DNA of 64,000 bases, taken from contig NZ_JAUSVX010000025.1 of assembly GCF_030814995.1 (NCBI RefSeq), positions 1-64,000 on the forward strand, read 5' to 3'. Below are positions 1 to 9,739 of the stretch, one piece after another. The notes beneath the pieces are model-generated. The model was not told the origin of the DNA. It saw only the letters and a program-made list of their open reading frames with translations, and did no database searches. Source of the stretch: Labrys wisconsinensis. GTDB taxonomy: Bacteria > Pseudomonadota > Alphaproteobacteria > Rhizobiales > Labraceae. Made by a program: the position numbers and the translations under genes. Each line of letters begins with the position of its first letter. The first letter of the stretch is position 1.

Positions 1-82
1 GATCCACCGAGAACTCCACATCCGTCAGCGCCTTGATCGCTCCAAAACTCTTCGAAACCTTGCGAAGGTCGAGCAACGCCAT
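1..82 (-). CDS. ABC transporter ATP-binding protein, N-terminus only
   Basis: The gene runs off the left edge, so only 27 residues are visible. They begin MALLDLRKVSKSFGAIKAL, which matches the first strand of an ABC nucleotide-binding domain, with the aromatic A-loop region (KSFG) just before where the Walker A motif would follow. A clear ribosome site, GGAGGAAG, precedes the ATG and fixes the start. The wording resembles ATPases of carbohydrate importers, but no catalytic motif lies inside the window, so the substrate is unknown. It is transcribed away from the glycosyltransferase gene. Confidence 0.75.
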   Translation of the reverse strand, partial: MALLDLRKVSKSFGAIKALTDVEFSVD

Positions 83-250
83 CGATCTTCCTCCCGGACA
101 TCCCTGCGCCGGCGGGCTCCGGTCGCGGGACGTTTTGTTGTGGACGGGATTATCGCCCTACGACTTTGCCGGGCGCAATGGCTTTTTTGTCGGATCAATC
201 ACGTTTCTTCGGACCGCTTCCGCCATCGTACTGGCGAGGACACGGCGAAT

Positions 251-1021
251 ATGGTGATGATGCGCGGCCCGCCGCCTTGCACCCCACCGTCCATGCCCCA
301 GATCAGCGTCGTCATCCCGACCCGCGACCGGCCCGGCCTGCTCGTGCGGGCGATCGGCGCGGTGCGCAGCCAGACCTTCCGCGACATCGAGCTGATCGTG
401 GTCGACGACGGTGCCGGCGACGGCGCGCAGGTGGCGCGCGGCTTCGATTTCTGCCCGATCACCACCCTGGTGACCGGCGGCGCCGGCCAGGTCCCGGCCC
501 GCAACATGGGCGTCGGCGCGGCCTCCGGCACCTATATCGCCTTCCTCGACGACGACGACTGGTGGGACGATGCCGGCCATCTCGGCGGCCTCCTCGCGGC
601 CTTCCGCGGCGAGGGCCTCGCCTATGCCTCCGGCCGCATCGTCGCCGAAGGGCCGGACCGGCCCGAGGAGGTCCTGCCGTTCCGGGCGCAGGCGGACGCC
701 GTGAGCCTCAGGCGCGACAACAAGCTCCTGATCCCCGGCATCGCCTATGATCGCGCCCTGCACCGGCGGCTCGGCCCCTTCGACGAGGCCCTGCCCTATT
801 ATTGGGACTGGGACTGGTACCTGCGCATCGCAGCCGCCGGCCTGCCCTTCTTCGAGTCCGGCGGCGAAGGCGTGTGCATCTCGGCCCGCGGCGACAGCGT
901 CTCGGCCGCGGCGAACGAGGCCGCGCGCCGGGCCGACCTCGCCCGGCTCTGCGCCAAGCACGGCCTCACCGGCATCGCGCTCAAGAACCACGAGGGCATC
1001 GCCCGCGAGCAGCAGGCCTGA
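251..1021 (+). CDS. Glycosyltransferase family 2 protein
   Basis: This is a GT-A fold glycosyltransferase of about 256 residues, expected to transfer a sugar from a nucleotide-sugar donor in the cytoplasm; donor and acceptor cannot be read from sequence. It shows the family opening QISVVIPTRDRP, a nucleotide-binding VVDDG motif and the metal-binding FLDDDDWW motif, then a C-terminal DWDWYLRIA segment typical of the acceptor side. No membrane segment is evident. The start at 251 is chosen because GAGGA lies ten bases upstream; the internal ATG at 293 begins exactly at the conserved domain and is a good alternative. It may be co-directional with the following dehydrogenase. Confidence 0.85.
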   Translation: MVMMRGPPPCTPPSMPQISVVIPTRDRPGLLVRAIGAVRSQTFRDIELIVVDDGAGDGAQVARGFDFCPITTLVTGGAGQVPARNMGVGAASGTYIAFLDDDDWWDDAGHLGGLLAAFRGEGLAYASGRIVAEGPDRPEEVLPFRAQADAVSLRRDNKLLIPGIAYDRALHRRLGPFDEALPYYWDWDWYLRIAAAGLPFFESGGEGVCISARGDSVSAAANEAARRADLARLCAKHGLTGIALKNHEGIAREQQA

Positions 1022-1087
1022 GAGAGCGCAGGGGTGACGGCGGCGCTCGCGTCCGACTATATGGGCGGGCATCGAATCGGGGGTGGC

Positions 1088-1828
1088 ATGACCAATGAAA
1101 CCAGCGCCGGGGTCGCCGTGGTCACCGGCGCGAGCCGCAAGGAAGGCCTCGGCTTCGAGGTCGCCCGCCAGCTCGCCCGGCGCGGCTTCGTGGTGTTCCT
1201 CACCGCGCGCGATGCCGGCGCCGCGGAGGTCAACGCGGCGATGCTGCGGGCCGAGGGCCACGACGTGCGCGCCCATGCCCTCGACGTCGCCAGCGAGGCC
1301 AGCGCTTCGGCGCTGGTGGCGACGCTGCACCATCATTTCGGGCGCCTCGACGTGCTGATCAACAATGCCGGCCTCGCCCCCGACCTGCAGGCTCCCACCC
1401 TCACCGCGGACTTCGACGAGGTGCGCCAGGCGCTGGAGGTCAACCTGTTCGGCCCCTGGCGGATGATCCGCATGCTGGAGCCGCTGCTGCGCAACAGTGC
1501 CCGGCCGCGCATCGTCAACGTCTCCAGCGAGGCGGCTTCGTTCAACGCCAGCGGCGGCATGGCCCGGCGCGGCGCCGTGATGGGGGGCTATGCCGTGTCG
1601 AAGGCCGCCCAGAACGCCATGACGATGAAGATGGCAGCCGCCCTGGCGGGAACGCCGATCCTGGTCAACGCGGTCTGCCCCGGCCGCATCGCCAGCCATG
1701 CCGGCGCCGCCGAGGCCGGTGCGCGGCCGGTGGCCGAGGGCGCCGCCGGCGTGGTCTGGGCCGCGACCCTGCCCGAAGGCGGCCCGTCGGGCGGCCTCTT
1801 CAGGGACGGGCAGGAATTGCCCTGGTGA
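1088..1828 (+). CDS. Short-chain dehydrogenase/reductase (SDR) family oxidoreductase
   Basis: This is a classical SDR of about 246 residues. The NAD(P)-binding loop VVTGASRKEGLG lies near the N-terminus, NNAG follows about residue 92, the catalytic Ser sits in VNVSSEA, and the YxxxK pair is in GGYAVSKAA. The glycine-rich loop carries Lys-Glu rather than the usual Gly-Ile after the Arg, a variation common in plant-type or carbonyl-reductase-like SDRs. The start at 1088 is preceded by GGGGGTGG. It lies 66 bases after the glycosyltransferase, possibly in the same transcript. The substrate is unknown. Confidence 0.85.
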   Translation: MTNETSAGVAVVTGASRKEGLGFEVARQLARRGFVVFLTARDAGAAEVNAAMLRAEGHDVRAHALDVASEASASALVATLHHHFGRLDVLINNAGLAPDLQAPTLTADFDEVRQALEVNLFGPWRMIRMLEPLLRNSARPRIVNVSSEAASFNASGGMARRGAVMGGYAVSKAAQNAMTMKMAAALAGTPILVNAVCPGRIASHAGAAEAGARPVAEGAAGVVWAATLPEGGPSGGLFRDGQELPW

Positions 1829-1870
1829 GCTCTGCCGTCCCGGCCGGCGCAGCGATGCGGGGATGGCCGG

Positions 1871-2326
1871 TCACTCGTCGAGATCGGTGAGCCGGCGCCT
1901 CACGGCGGACAGGTCTTTCGACATGCCCAGCACACGCTCGCGCAGGGCGCCCGCCAGGCGCTGGGCGACCTGCGGATATTCCTCCAGGGTGCGCCGGAAC
2001 ATCGGCCGCGAGATGCGCAGCACCGTGGTCGGCTCGCGGGCGACGGCGGTGGCCGGACGCCGGGTCTCGGAGATCAGCGCCAGCTCGCCGATCAGCGCGC
2101 CCGGACCGACCAGCGCGGCGTCCTGGCCGCCCTCGTCGAGCATGGCGACCGTGCCCATCGCGACGACATAGCCGGAATCGGACGTGTCGTCCTTGCGGAA
2201 CAGCACGTCGCCGGTGCGCAGCTGGCGCGTCTCGGCGGCGAAGGCCAGGAGACGCAGCGCCTCGCGCCCCATGCCGCCGAGCACCGGCACGCGCGCCAGC
2301 AGAGCGATGTCGTCGTCCAGGGCCAT
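1871..2326 (-). CDS. Cyclic nucleotide-binding (CRP-like) domain protein without DNA-binding domain
   Basis: This protein of about 151 residues is essentially a single cNMP-binding beta-roll. Landmarks are RTGDVLFRKDD in the first half, the GALIGELALI phosphate-binding cassette near the middle, and RRPATAVARE after it. There is no helix-turn-helix C-terminus, so it is a sensory module and not a complete CRP-family regulator. The C-terminal helix ends in a charged coiled-coil-like tail (LSAVRRRLTDLDE). It begins 19 bases after the response-regulator stop codon, so the two are almost certainly co-transcribed. Whether it really binds cAMP or cGMP is not known. Confidence 0.8.
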   Translation of the reverse strand: MALDDDIALLARVPVLGGMGREALRLLAFAAETRQLRTGDVLFRKDDTSDSGYVVAMGTVAMLDEGGQDAALVGPGALIGELALISETRRPATAVAREPTTVLRISRPMFRRTLEEYPQVAQRLAGALRERVLGMSKDLSAVRRRLTDLDE

Positions 2327-2345
2327 CAGCGCTCGCTCACCGGCA

Positions 2346-3032
2346 CTAGGGCACCAGCTTGTAGCCGCCACCCTCGGTGACGAGGAGCGCGGCGTTGGAC
2401 GGATCCTTCTCGATCTTCTGGCGCAAGCGGTAGATATGCGTCTCCAGCGTGTGGGTGGTCACGCCGGAATTGTAGCCCCACACTTCCTGCAGCAGCACCT
2501 CGCGCGGCACCGCCTTCTGGCCCGATCGGTAGAGATAGCGCAGGATCGAGGTCTCCTTCTCGGTCAGCCGGACCTTGGCACCCTTGTCGGTCAGCAGCAG
2601 CTTGGAGGCCGGCTTGAAGGTGAAGGGCCCGACGGTGAAAATGGCGTCCTCGCTGGTCTCGTGCTGGCGCAGATGCGCACGCACGCGCGCCAGCAGCACC
2701 GCGAAGCGGAAAGGCTTTGTGACATAGTCGTTGGCACCGGCCTCCAGGCCGAGAATGGTATCGGAATCGGAATCATGGCCGGTCAGCATGATGACCGGCG
2801 CCTTGAAGCCGTTCTTGCGCATCAGCCGGACTGCCTCGCGCCCGTCCATGTCTGGCATGCCGACATCCATGATGACGAGGTCGAGATGATCTGTCTTCGC
2901 GGCTTGCACCGCCCTGGTCGCCGACTCCGCCTGGACGATCTCGAATTCGTCGTAGAGCGCCAGTTGCTCGGCCAGGGCCGAGCGCAATTCGCCTTCATCG
3001 TCGACGATCAGGATCTTGCGGCTGCCGGACAT
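2346..3032 (-). CDS. OmpR-family two-component response regulator
   Basis: This is a 228-residue transcription regulator. The receiver domain has the acidic pocket VDDE at 10-13, the phospho-acceptor Asp56 in IMDVGMPD and the conserved Lys106 in YVTKPFRF. A winged-helix Trans_reg_C domain follows, with the recognition region TLETHIYRLRQKIE and the closing wing VTEGGGYKLVP. No histidine kinase is adjacent. The gene precedes the cyclic-nucleotide-binding protein and diverges from an L,D-transpeptidase gene, so an envelope or cell-cycle role like that of alphaproteobacterial CenR is conceivable. That identification is inference and no symbol is assigned. Confidence 0.88.
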   Translation of the reverse strand: MSGSRKILIVDDEGELRSALAEQLALYDEFEIVQAESATRAVQAAKTDHLDLVIMDVGMPDMDGREAVRLMRKNGFKAPVIMLTGHDSDSDTILGLEAGANDYVTKPFRFAVLLARVRAHLRQHETSEDAIFTVGPFTFKPASKLLLTDKGAKVRLTEKETSILRYLYRSGQKAVPREVLLQEVWGYNSGVTTHTLETHIYRLRQKIEKDPSNAALLVTEGGGYKLVP

Positions 3033-3137
3033 CTTGAAACTCGTTCATGCTTTACGGCGTGTTGACATACATCATGCAGGGAGTCGCGGTGATTTGTGAA
3101 ATGGCACACGCGGTCTTTCGACAGGGATATGCATGAC

Positions 3138-3665
3138 ATGAAGCGTCGCATAGCCAAAATCCGGGTGCATGCCAGGCCGACGGACCGCTGCCGCGGCATC
3201 CTGAGCCTGGGCGGCGTCGCCTATCCCTGCGTGCTGGGCCGCGGCGGCATCGTCGTCGCCAAGCGCGAGGGCGACGGCGGTACGCCGCGGGCCAGGCTGG
3301 CGCTGCGCGGCCAGATCCAGCGCCCCGACCGGGGTCCGCGCGTGCCGAGCCTCCTGCCCTTCCGCGCCACCCGTCGCGACGACGCCTGGTGCGACGACCC
3401 CGCCGACCGGCGCTACAACCAGCGGATCCGCCGCCCGCCCGGCTCGGCGCAGGAGTGCCTGTGGCGGGCCGACCGGCTCTACGACGTGGTGGTGCCGCTC
3501 GGCTGGAACGACGGCCCGGTGCGCAAGGGCCGCGGCAGCGCCATCTTCTGGCACCTCTGCCGCGAGGCGGGGACGCCGACCGCCGGCTGCGTCGCGGTCG
3601 ACCCGGCGGTGTTCCGCAAGGTGCTGCCGCGCCTCTCCCGCCGGGCTGTCATGACGATCGGCTGA
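3138..3665 (+). CDS. L,D-transpeptidase (YkuD) family protein
   Basis: This is a probable peptidoglycan-active L,D-transpeptidase catalytic domain of about 175 residues. The signature H-x(11)-G-C is visible as FWHLC...GTPTAGCVAV, giving the catalytic His and Cys near the C-terminus. No signal peptide or membrane anchor is evident, unusual for an enzyme that should act in the periplasm; the related family of stand-alone YkuD proteins in alphaproteobacteria shares this trait. The start at 3138 fits an AGGGA site about ten bases upstream; GTG 3096 and ATG 3129 are alternatives. It diverges from the response-regulator gene across about 105 bases, so shared control is possible. Confidence 0.8.
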   Translation: MKRRIAKIRVHARPTDRCRGILSLGGVAYPCVLGRGGIVVAKREGDGGTPRARLALRGQIQRPDRGPRVPSLLPFRATRRDDAWCDDPADRRYNQRIRRPPGSAQECLWRADRLYDVVVPLGWNDGPVRKGRGSAIFWHLCREAGTPTAGCVAVDPAVFRKVLPRLSRRAVMTIG

Positions 3666-3697
3666 GCCGGCGCCTCAGGCCCGCCCGATCTCGCCGC

Positions 3698-4360
3698 TCA
3701 TCGATGGCCGAAGATGGCGCTGCCGACGCGCACATGGGTGGCGCCGAGCTCGATCGCCGTCTCGAAATCGGCGGACATGCCCATCGACAGCATGGAGAGG
3801 CCGTTGCGCCTGGCGATCTCGGCCAGGAGCGCGAAATGCGGCCCCGGCGCCTGGTCGACCGGCGGGATGCACATCAGCCCGGCGACGGGAAGGCCGTGCT
3901 CGCCGCGGCAGGCGGCGAGGAAGGCGTCGGCATCCTGCGGGGCGACGCCGGCCTTCTGCGCCTCCTCGCCGGTGTTGACCTGGACCAGGAGGCGCGGGGC
4001 GCGGCCCTGCCGGGCGATCTCCCTGGCCAGCGCCGCCGCCAACGACGGGCGATCGACGGTGTGGATGGCGTCGAACAGCGCCACCGCCTCCCTGGCCTTG
4101 TTGGACTGCAGCGGGCCGATCAGGTGCAGCTCGACATCCGGCCAGCGCTCGCGCAGGGCCGGCCATTTGCGCTGCGCCTCCTGGACGCGGTTCTCGCCGA
4201 AGATGCGCTGGCCCGCGGCGAGCACGGGCTCGATGTCGGGCGCCTCGAAGGTCTTGGACACCGCGACCAGCGCCACGGATCCCGGGGCGCGGCCGGCATC
4301 GGTCTCGGCCCGGGCGATGACGGCGCGGATCTGGACAAGGCGGGCGGGGGCTTCTGACAT
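3698..4360 (-). CDS. YggS/PROSC family pyridoxal-phosphate homeostasis protein
   Basis: This is a 220-residue single-domain PLP-binding TIM barrel. The PLP lysine lies in ALVAVSKT, followed by the family motif [10 protein letters not shown], the segment [10 protein letters not shown], then VNTGEE..K.G and a C-terminal RVGSAIFG. The family buffers free PLP and affects amino-acid and keto-acid balance; it has no known catalytic activity. The chosen start (MSEAPARL) removes a non-conserved upstream extension. It is convergent with the L,D-transpeptidase gene and divergent from leuS. Confidence 0.92.
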   Translation of the reverse strand: MSEAPARLVQIRAVIARAETDAGRAPGSVALVAVSKTFEAPDIEPVLAAGQRIFGENRVQEAQRKWPALRERWPDVELHLIGPLQSNKAREAVALFDAIHTVDRPSLAAALAREIARQGRAPRLLVQVNTGEEAQKAGVAPQDADAFLAACRGEHGLPVAGLMCIPPVDQAPGPHFALLAEIARRNGLSMLSMGMSADFETAIELGATHVRVGSAIFGHR

Positions 4361-4576
4361 GGCGGCGGCTCGCGACTCTGCCCGCGATTGATAGTCGCCG
4401 GCCGCGCTCCTGGCTACCGGCCCGTGGCGGCCGGTGCGGGGCAGCCCCAACCGGCGAGAATCGCGCGTCTCCTCGCGGCCCTACGGGCCCCAGCCTCTGG
4501 CGCCGGCGCGCCGCGGACGCTAAGAGCCTGTCATGAAACGGGCGTGCCCGCCCCGCAGTGCTTCGAGCCGGACGAG

Positions 4577-7195
4577 ATGACCACCCAACGCTACAACGCG
4601 CGCGAGACCGAGCCCAGGTGGCAGAAGGCCTGGGCGGACAAGGCGATCTTCGAGACCCGCAACGACGACCCGCGCGCGCGCTACTACGTGCTGGAGATGT
4701 TCCCCTACCCCTCGGGGCGCATCCATATGGGCCATGTCCGCAACTACACCATGGGCGACGCCCTGGCCCGCTACAAGCGCGCCAAGGGATTCAACGTGCT
4801 GCACCCCATGGGCTGGGACGCCTTCGGCATGCCGGCCGAGAACGCGGCGATGCAGAACAAGTCGCATCCGGCGACCTGGACCTATGCCAACATCGCCACC
4901 ATGAAGGCGCAGCTCAAGTCCATGGGCCTGTCGCTGGACTGGAGCCGCGAGATCGCGACCTGCGACCCGTCCTACTACAAGCACCAGCAGGCGATGTTCC
5001 TGGACTTCCTCGCCAACGGGCTGGTCGAGCGGAAGGTCTCCAAGGTCAACTGGGACCCGGAGGACCAGACCGTGCTCGCCAACGAGCAGGTGATCGACGG
5101 GCGCGGCTGGCGCTCGGGCGCGCTGGTGGAGCAGCGCGAGCTGACGCAATGGTTCCTGAAGATCACCGACTATTCGGAGGACCTGCTGTCGGCGCTCGAC
5201 GGGCTCGACCGCTGGCCGGAGAAGGTCCGGCTGATGCAGAAGAACTGGATCGGCCGCTCCGAGGGCCTGCAGGTCCGCTTCGCCCTCGCGCCGCAGACCA
5301 CGCCGCAGGGCGAGAACGAGCTCACGATCTACACCACGCGGCCCGACACGCTGTTCGGCGCCAAGTTCATGGCGATCGCCCCCGACCACCCCCTGGCCCA
5401 GGCCGCCGCAGCCAGGGATCCGGCGCTCGCCGCCTTCATCGAGGATTGCAAGCGCACCGGCACGGCGCTGGAGGCGATCGAGACCGCGGAGAAGAAGGGC
5501 TACGACACCGGCATCCGGGCGCTGCACCCGTTCGACCCGCATTGGGAACTGCCGGTCTATGTCGCCAACTTCATCCTGATGGACTACGGCACCGGCGCCA
5601 TCTTCGGCTGCCCGGGCCACGACCAGCGCGACCTGGAATTCGCCGACAAATACGGCCTGGGCGTGGTGCCGGTGGTCTGTCCCGAGGGCGCCGATCCCGA
5701 AACCTACATGATCGACGAGATCGCCTATGACGGCGACGGGCGGATGATCAATTCGCGCTTCCTCGATGGGCTGACGGTGGCGCAGGCCAAGGAGGAGGTG
5801 GCGCGGCGGCTGGAGAGCGAAGTGCGCGGCAACATGCCGGTGGCCGAGCGCAAGGTCAATTTCCGCCTGCGCGACTGGGGCGTCTCGCGCCAGCGCTACT
5901 GGGGCTGCCCGATCCCGGTCATCCATTGCGAGACCTGCGGCGTCGTGCCGGTGCCCAAGAAGGACCTGCCGGTCAAGCTGCCGGAGGACGTCACCTTCGA
6001 CAAGCCGGGCAACCCGCTCGACCGCCATCCGACCTGGCGGCACGTCGCCTGCCCGCAATGCGGACGGGAGGCCCGGCGCGAGACCGACACGATGGATACC
6101 TTCGTCGATTCGTCCTGGTACTTCGCCCGCTTCACCGATCCCTGGAACGAGACCGCGCCGACCACGCGCTCGGAAGTGGACCGCTGGCTGCCGGTCGACC
6201 AGTATATCGGCGGCATCGAGCATGCGATCCTGCACCTGCTCTACAGCCGCTTCTTCGTCCGGGCGATGCGCAAGACCGGCCATGCCGGGCTGGACGAGCC
6301 GTTCAAGGGGCTGTTCACCCAGGGCATGGTGGTGCACGAGACCTATCGCGACACGGAAGGGGCCTATGTGCTGCCCTCCGAGGTCAGGATCGGCGGCGAA
6401 GGCGAGGCGCGCCATGCCGTCAGCCTGAGCACGGGCGAGCCGATCCGGATCGGTCCGATCGAGAAGATGTCGAAGTCGAAGCGCAACGTCGTCGACCCCG
6501 ACGACATCATCGCCGACTACGGCGCCGACACCGCCCGCTGGTTCATGCTGTCGGATTCCCCGCCCGACCGCGACGTGATCTGGACCGAGGAAGGCGTCCA
6601 GGGCGCCGGCCGCTTCGTGCAGCGCGTCTGGCGCCTGGTCAACGAGGTCGCGGCCAAGGCGCCGGCCTCGGCCCCGCCGGCCCGATATGGCGAGGAGGCG
6701 CTGGCGGTGCGCAAGGCGGCGCACCGGGCGCTGGCGGCGGTGGATGCCGACCTCGAGCGCCTGGCGTTCAACCGCTGCGTCGCCCATGTCTACACGCTGG
6801 CCAACGCGCTCGGCACGGCCGTGGCCGCCGAGGGCGCCCCGGCCGAGGGCATGCCGCAGGCGCTGCGCGAGGCGGCGACCATCCTGGTGCAGCTGATCGC
6901 GCCGATGATGCCCCACCTCGCCGAGGAGTGCTGGAGCGCGCTCGGCGCCGCCGGCCTGGTGGCGGAGGCCGCCTGGCCGGCCGCCGATCCCGCCCTGCTG
7001 GAGGACGACACCGTCACCCTGCCGGTGCAGGTCAACGGGCGCAAGCGCGCGGACTTGACGGTGCCCAAGGCCGCGGCGCAAAACGAGATCGAGGCGGCGG
7101 TGCTGGCGCTCGACGCCGTGCAGCGCGCCCTGGAAGGCAAGCCGGTCAAGAAGATCATCGTCGTGCCCGGAAGGATCGTGAATGTCGTCGTCTGA
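4577..7195 (+). CDS. leuS: Leucyl-tRNA synthetase
   Basis: This is a class I aminoacyl-tRNA synthetase of 872 residues, the normal bacterial length. The HIGH-type motif appears as [11 protein letters not shown], the editing (CP1) domain spans roughly 220-420 with the TTRPDTLFG signature, and the class I KMSKS loop occurs as [12 protein letters not shown]. The zinc-type cysteine cluster appears around IHCETCG. The C-terminal anticodon-binding and LeuRS-specific domains are present. The start at MTTQRYN matches the family N-terminus; the frame stays open far upstream but without similarity. It overlaps lptE by 14 bases, indicating translational coupling. Confidence 0.97.
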   Translation: MTTQRYNARETEPRWQKAWADKAIFETRNDDPRARYYVLEMFPYPSGRIHMGHVRNYTMGDALARYKRAKGFNVLHPMGWDAFGMPAENAAMQNKSHPATWTYANIATMKAQLKSMGLSLDWSREIATCDPSYYKHQQAMFLDFLANGLVERKVSKVNWDPEDQTVLANEQVIDGRGWRSGALVEQRELTQWFLKITDYSEDLLSALDGLDRWPEKVRLMQKNWIGRSEGLQVRFALAPQTTPQGENELTIYTTRPDTLFGAKFMAIAPDHPLAQAAAARDPALAAFIEDCKRTGTALEAIETAEKKGYDTGIRALHPFDPHWELPVYVANFILMDYGTGAIFGCPGHDQRDLEFADKYGLGVVPVVCPEGADPETYMIDEIAYDGDGRMINSRFLDGLTVAQAKEEVARRLESEVRGNMPVAERKVNFRLRDWGVSRQRYWGCPIPVIHCETCGVVPVPKKDLPVKLPEDVTFDKPGNPLDRHPTWRHVACPQCGREARRETDTMDTFVDSSWYFARFTDPWNETAPTTRSEVDRWLPVDQYIGGIEHAILHLLYSRFFVRAMRKTGHAGLDEPFKGLFTQGMVVHETYRDTEGAYVLPSEVRIGGEGEARHAVSLSTGEPIRIGPIEKMSKSKRNVVDPDDIIADYGADTARWFMLSDSPPDRDVIWTEEGVQGAGRFVQRVWRLVNEVAAKAPASAPPARYGEEALAVRKAAHRALAAVDADLERLAFNRCVAHVYTLANALGTAVAAEGAPAEGMPQALREAATILVQLIAPMMPHLAEECWSALGAAGLVAEAAWPAADPALLEDDTVTLPVQVNGRKRADLTVPKAAAQNEIEAAVLALDAVQRALEGKPVKKIIVVPGRIVNVVV

Positions 7196-7721
7196 CCGTT
7201 CCAGCCGTCCCGCGCTGCCCGTCCTCGCGCTCCTGTCAACGCTGGCGCTGGCGGGCTGCTTCCGGCCGATGTATGCGGAGCCCGCCTCGGGCGGCCCGGG
7301 CCTGACGGAGAAGATGGCCTCCGTCGAGGTGACGCCGATCGCGGTCGGCTCGCGCGATGCCAGGGTGGCCCAGCAGGTGCGCAACAACCTGCAATTCGCC
7401 CTTACCGGCGGCGGCGAGGCGGGGACGCCAGCCTATACGCTGAGCCTCGACGTCCGCTCGAACCAGTCCGACCTGATCGTCGATGCCGAGACCAACGAGC
7501 CGCAGGTCGACGCGGTGACCGTCTCCGGCGAGTTCACGCTCACCCCGGTGGGCTCGAAGACGCCGGTCCTGACCGGCAAGAACTATGCGCGCAAGGCCTA
7601 TGACCGCAGCCTGCAGCGCTTCGCCGCCGTCCGCGCCGCGCGCGATGCGGAGAACGGCGCGGCCGAGGTGCTGGCCGACGCGATCAAGACGCGCGTGGCG
7701 ATCTACCTGGCCACCCGGTGA
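7182..7721 (+). CDS. lptE: LPS-assembly lipoprotein LptE
   Basis: This is a 179-residue outer-membrane lipoprotein that plugs the LptD barrel and helps insert lipopolysaccharide. A type II signal peptide ends in the lipobox LALAGC, so the mature protein begins at a lipidated Cys. The body ([21 protein letters not shown], later [14 protein letters not shown]) matches the LptE fold known from the leuS-lptE-holA cluster. It starts inside the last codons of leuS and is followed 48 bases later by holA. The identification rests on the lipobox, size and position more than on strong motifs. Confidence 0.85.
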   Translation: MSSSDRSSRPALPVLALLSTLALAGCFRPMYAEPASGGPGLTEKMASVEVTPIAVGSRDARVAQQVRNNLQFALTGGGEAGTPAYTLSLDVRSNQSDLIVDAETNEPQVDAVTVSGEFTLTPVGSKTPVLTGKNYARKAYDRSLQRFAAVRAARDAENGAAEVLADAIKTRVAIYLATR

Positions 7722-7769
7722 CGATCCGTCCGGAGCGAGCCGGCGGGCTTCTGCCCGGCAGGTCCTGAC

Positions 7770-8795
7770 ATGACGGCGATCCAGCCGCGCGCCGCCGACG
7801 CCTTCGTCCGCAAGCCCGACGCGCAGTATGCGGTCGTGCTCGTCTACGGCCCCGACACCGGCCTCGTCAGCGAGCGGGCCAAGGCCCTGGTCGCGGTCTC
7901 GGTCGACGACGCCGCCGACCCCTTCCAGATGGTCAAGCTCGACGGCGACGACATCGCGGCGGACCCGGCGCGCCTCGCCGACGAGGCCTTCACCGTGCCG
8001 CTGTTCGGCGGCCGGCGGGCGGTCTGGGTGCGGGCGGGCGGGCGCAACCTGGTGCCGGCGGTCGAGCCGTTGCTGGCGAACCCGCCGACGGACTGCCGGG
8101 TGGTGATCGAGGGCGGCGACTGGAAGAAGTCGGCCCCGCTGGTCGGGCTGATGGAGAGGGCCCGTGCCGGCGCGGTGCTCGCCTGCTATGGCGACGAGGC
8201 GGCGAATATCGGCCAGATCATCGCCGAGGAGACCGCCGCGGCCGGGCTCGCCATCGCGCCCGAGGCGCGGGAGGCGCTGCTCGGCCTGCTCGGCGGCGAC
8301 CGGCTGGCCTCGCGCGCCGAGGTGCGCAAGCTCACGCTCTACGCCCACGGCGCCGGGCGCATCGAGCTCTCCGACGTCGAGGCGGTGGTGGGCGATGCCA
8401 GCCTGCTCGCCACCGACGAGATCATCGACGCCGCCTTTTCCGGCCGCACCGACGCGCTCGACGTGACGCTGGCCAAGGCCTGGAGCGAGGAGGTCAATCC
8501 CTCCGTCCTCGCCGGCGCGACGCTGCGCCACGCCATGCTGCTGCACCGCCTGCGCGGCGAGGTCGACAAGGGGCGTCCGGCGGCCAGCGTGGTCGAGGGC
8601 GCGCAGTTGCATTTCCGCCGCAAGGCCGGCATCGGCGCCCAGCTGGCGGCCCTGACCGCGGACCGGCTCGAGCGCATCGTCGCCGACCTCGCCTCGACCG
8701 TGCTGGAAGCGCGCCGCAACACCGCGCTCGGCGAGGCGCTGACCTCAAGGGCGCTGATGCGGATCGCGCTGACGACGAAGCCGCGGCGGCGCTGA
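7770..8795 (+). CDS. holA: DNA polymerase III delta subunit
   Basis: This is the clamp-loader delta subunit of 341 residues, which opens the beta sliding clamp. The N-terminal AAA+-like region contains VLVYGPDTGLVSERA (a degenerate Walker A, normal for delta) and an acidic region near DPFQMVKLDGDDI. The middle shows LGGDRLASRAEVRKLTLYAHG, the family hallmark, and the C-terminal collar domain follows. It sits directly after lptE, the usual arrangement in many proteobacteria, and its 3' end faces the lolA-like gene 29 bases away. Confidence 0.93.
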   Translation: MTAIQPRAADAFVRKPDAQYAVVLVYGPDTGLVSERAKALVAVSVDDAADPFQMVKLDGDDIAADPARLADEAFTVPLFGGRRAVWVRAGGRNLVPAVEPLLANPPTDCRVVIEGGDWKKSAPLVGLMERARAGAVLACYGDEAANIGQIIAEETAAAGLAIAPEAREALLGLLGGDRLASRAEVRKLTLYAHGAGRIELSDVEAVVGDASLLATDEIIDAAFSGRTDALDVTLAKAWSEEVNPSVLAGATLRHAMLLHRLRGEVDKGRPAASVVEGAQLHFRRKAGIGAQLAALTADRLERIVADLASTVLEARRNTALGEALTSRALMRIALTTKPRRR

Positions 8796-8824
8796 GGCGC
8801 GCTCGCCCGGCGGCGCCGAGGCGC

Positions 8825-9592
8825 TCAGAGCGTGCGCTGCTCGTTGATGTAGAACAGCTTGTTGTTGGGCTGCGACTTGGTGTCGACGTCGTAGATCGAC
8901 ACGGTGGTGTCGTAGCCCTGCGCGTCGGTGATCGTCCACTGCTTCAGGGCATAGTCCTTCGCCGAGAACATCAGCGAGAGGCGCGCCGAGCCGCCGATGG
9001 ACGACTTCTCCTCCAGCGTCACGGTCACCGAATCCTTGTCGCCGTAGAGGCCGATGAGCGAAGCGTCCTGGATCAGATTGATGCTGTCGGCCAGCAGGAA
9101 GCGCAGCGGCGTCTGGCTGATGAAGTAGAGGTCCTGGGTGTTGTCCTTGCGATTGCGCACCGCCACCGAACGACCGTCGGCGATCAATTCCAGCGGCGAG
9201 GGGGGCGCATATTGGAAACGCAGCTTGCCGGGCTTCGACACCCAGAACTGACCGGAGCTGCGGGTGCCGTCCGGCGCGAGCTGGGTGAAGGAGCCGCTCA
9301 TCACGCGCACGGAATTGAGATAGGCGTTGACGCCGCGGATGGCCTGCGCCTGCGCCGGGGTGATGGCGCCGGGATCGAACGGCCCGAGCGCCACGATGGG
9401 CACCGCGCCGATCGCCGGCGGCGGCTTGATGGCCGGCGCGGCCCCGGCGACCTGCTCCTGCGCAGCCGCCGGCGGTCGACTGGGCGGCAACGGCGTCGCC
9501 GCGTCGGTCTGGGCCTGGGCGAAACCCGCGAAAGCGGACCCGGCGAGCGCGGTCAGTCCGGCGACGAAGGCAAGAGTCCTGACAGACGGCAT
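8825..9592 (-). CDS. LolA-like outer-membrane lipoprotein carrier family protein
   Basis: This is a 255-residue exported protein with a clear signal peptide (LAFVAGLTALAGSAFAGFAQAQ) and a Pro/Ala-rich linker to about residue 75. A LolA fold follows, recognisable by YLNSVRVMSGSFTQ, GQFWVSKPGKLRFQY and the later YDVDTKSQPNNKLFYI. LolA carries lipoproteins across the periplasm to LolB. The long proline-rich linker after the signal peptide is typical of alphaproteobacterial members, annotated either as LolA or as outer-membrane lipoprotein carrier-related. It is transcribed in the direction of lpd but separated from it by a probable terminator. Confidence 0.85.
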   Translation of the reverse strand: MPSVRTLAFVAGLTALAGSAFAGFAQAQTDAATPLPPSRPPAAAQEQVAGAAPAIKPPPAIGAVPIVALGPFDPGAITPAQAQAIRGVNAYLNSVRVMSGSFTQLAPDGTRSSGQFWVSKPGKLRFQYAPPSPLELIADGRSVAVRNRKDNTQDLYFISQTPLRFLLADSINLIQDASLIGLYGDKDSVTVTLEEKSSIGGSARLSLMFSAKDYALKQWTITDAQGYDTTVSIYDVDTKSQPNNKLFYINEQRTL

Positions 9593-9683
9593 CGAACACT
9601 CCGATCAACGGGAACCGGGATACGCAGCCTTGATGGCCGTTTCGCGGCCTCGAAGCCACATGCCGCGCCACAATCTACACCGG

Positions 9684-9722
9684 AAAAGCGCCGGACGCGC
9701 ATCCTGCCGGAACAGCCGGCGC
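9684..9722 (-). terminator. Probable terminator after lpd
   Basis: Read on the minus strand, arms GCGCCGG (9716-9722) and CCGGCGC (9688-9694) can pair and are followed immediately by TTTT. The large loop contains a smaller CCGGC...GCCGG hairpin. It lies 18 bases downstream of the lpd stop codon and so plausibly ends the TCA-cycle operon. Confidence 0.5.
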
Positions 9723-9739
9723 ACCCGGCATCTCCAGCC

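Noticed and set aside
4520-7387. A 955-codon open frame opposite leuS on the minus strand
   Set aside because: It mirrors the GC-rich third positions of leuS, has Arg/Gly/His-rich composition and no family motif. It is a shadow frame.
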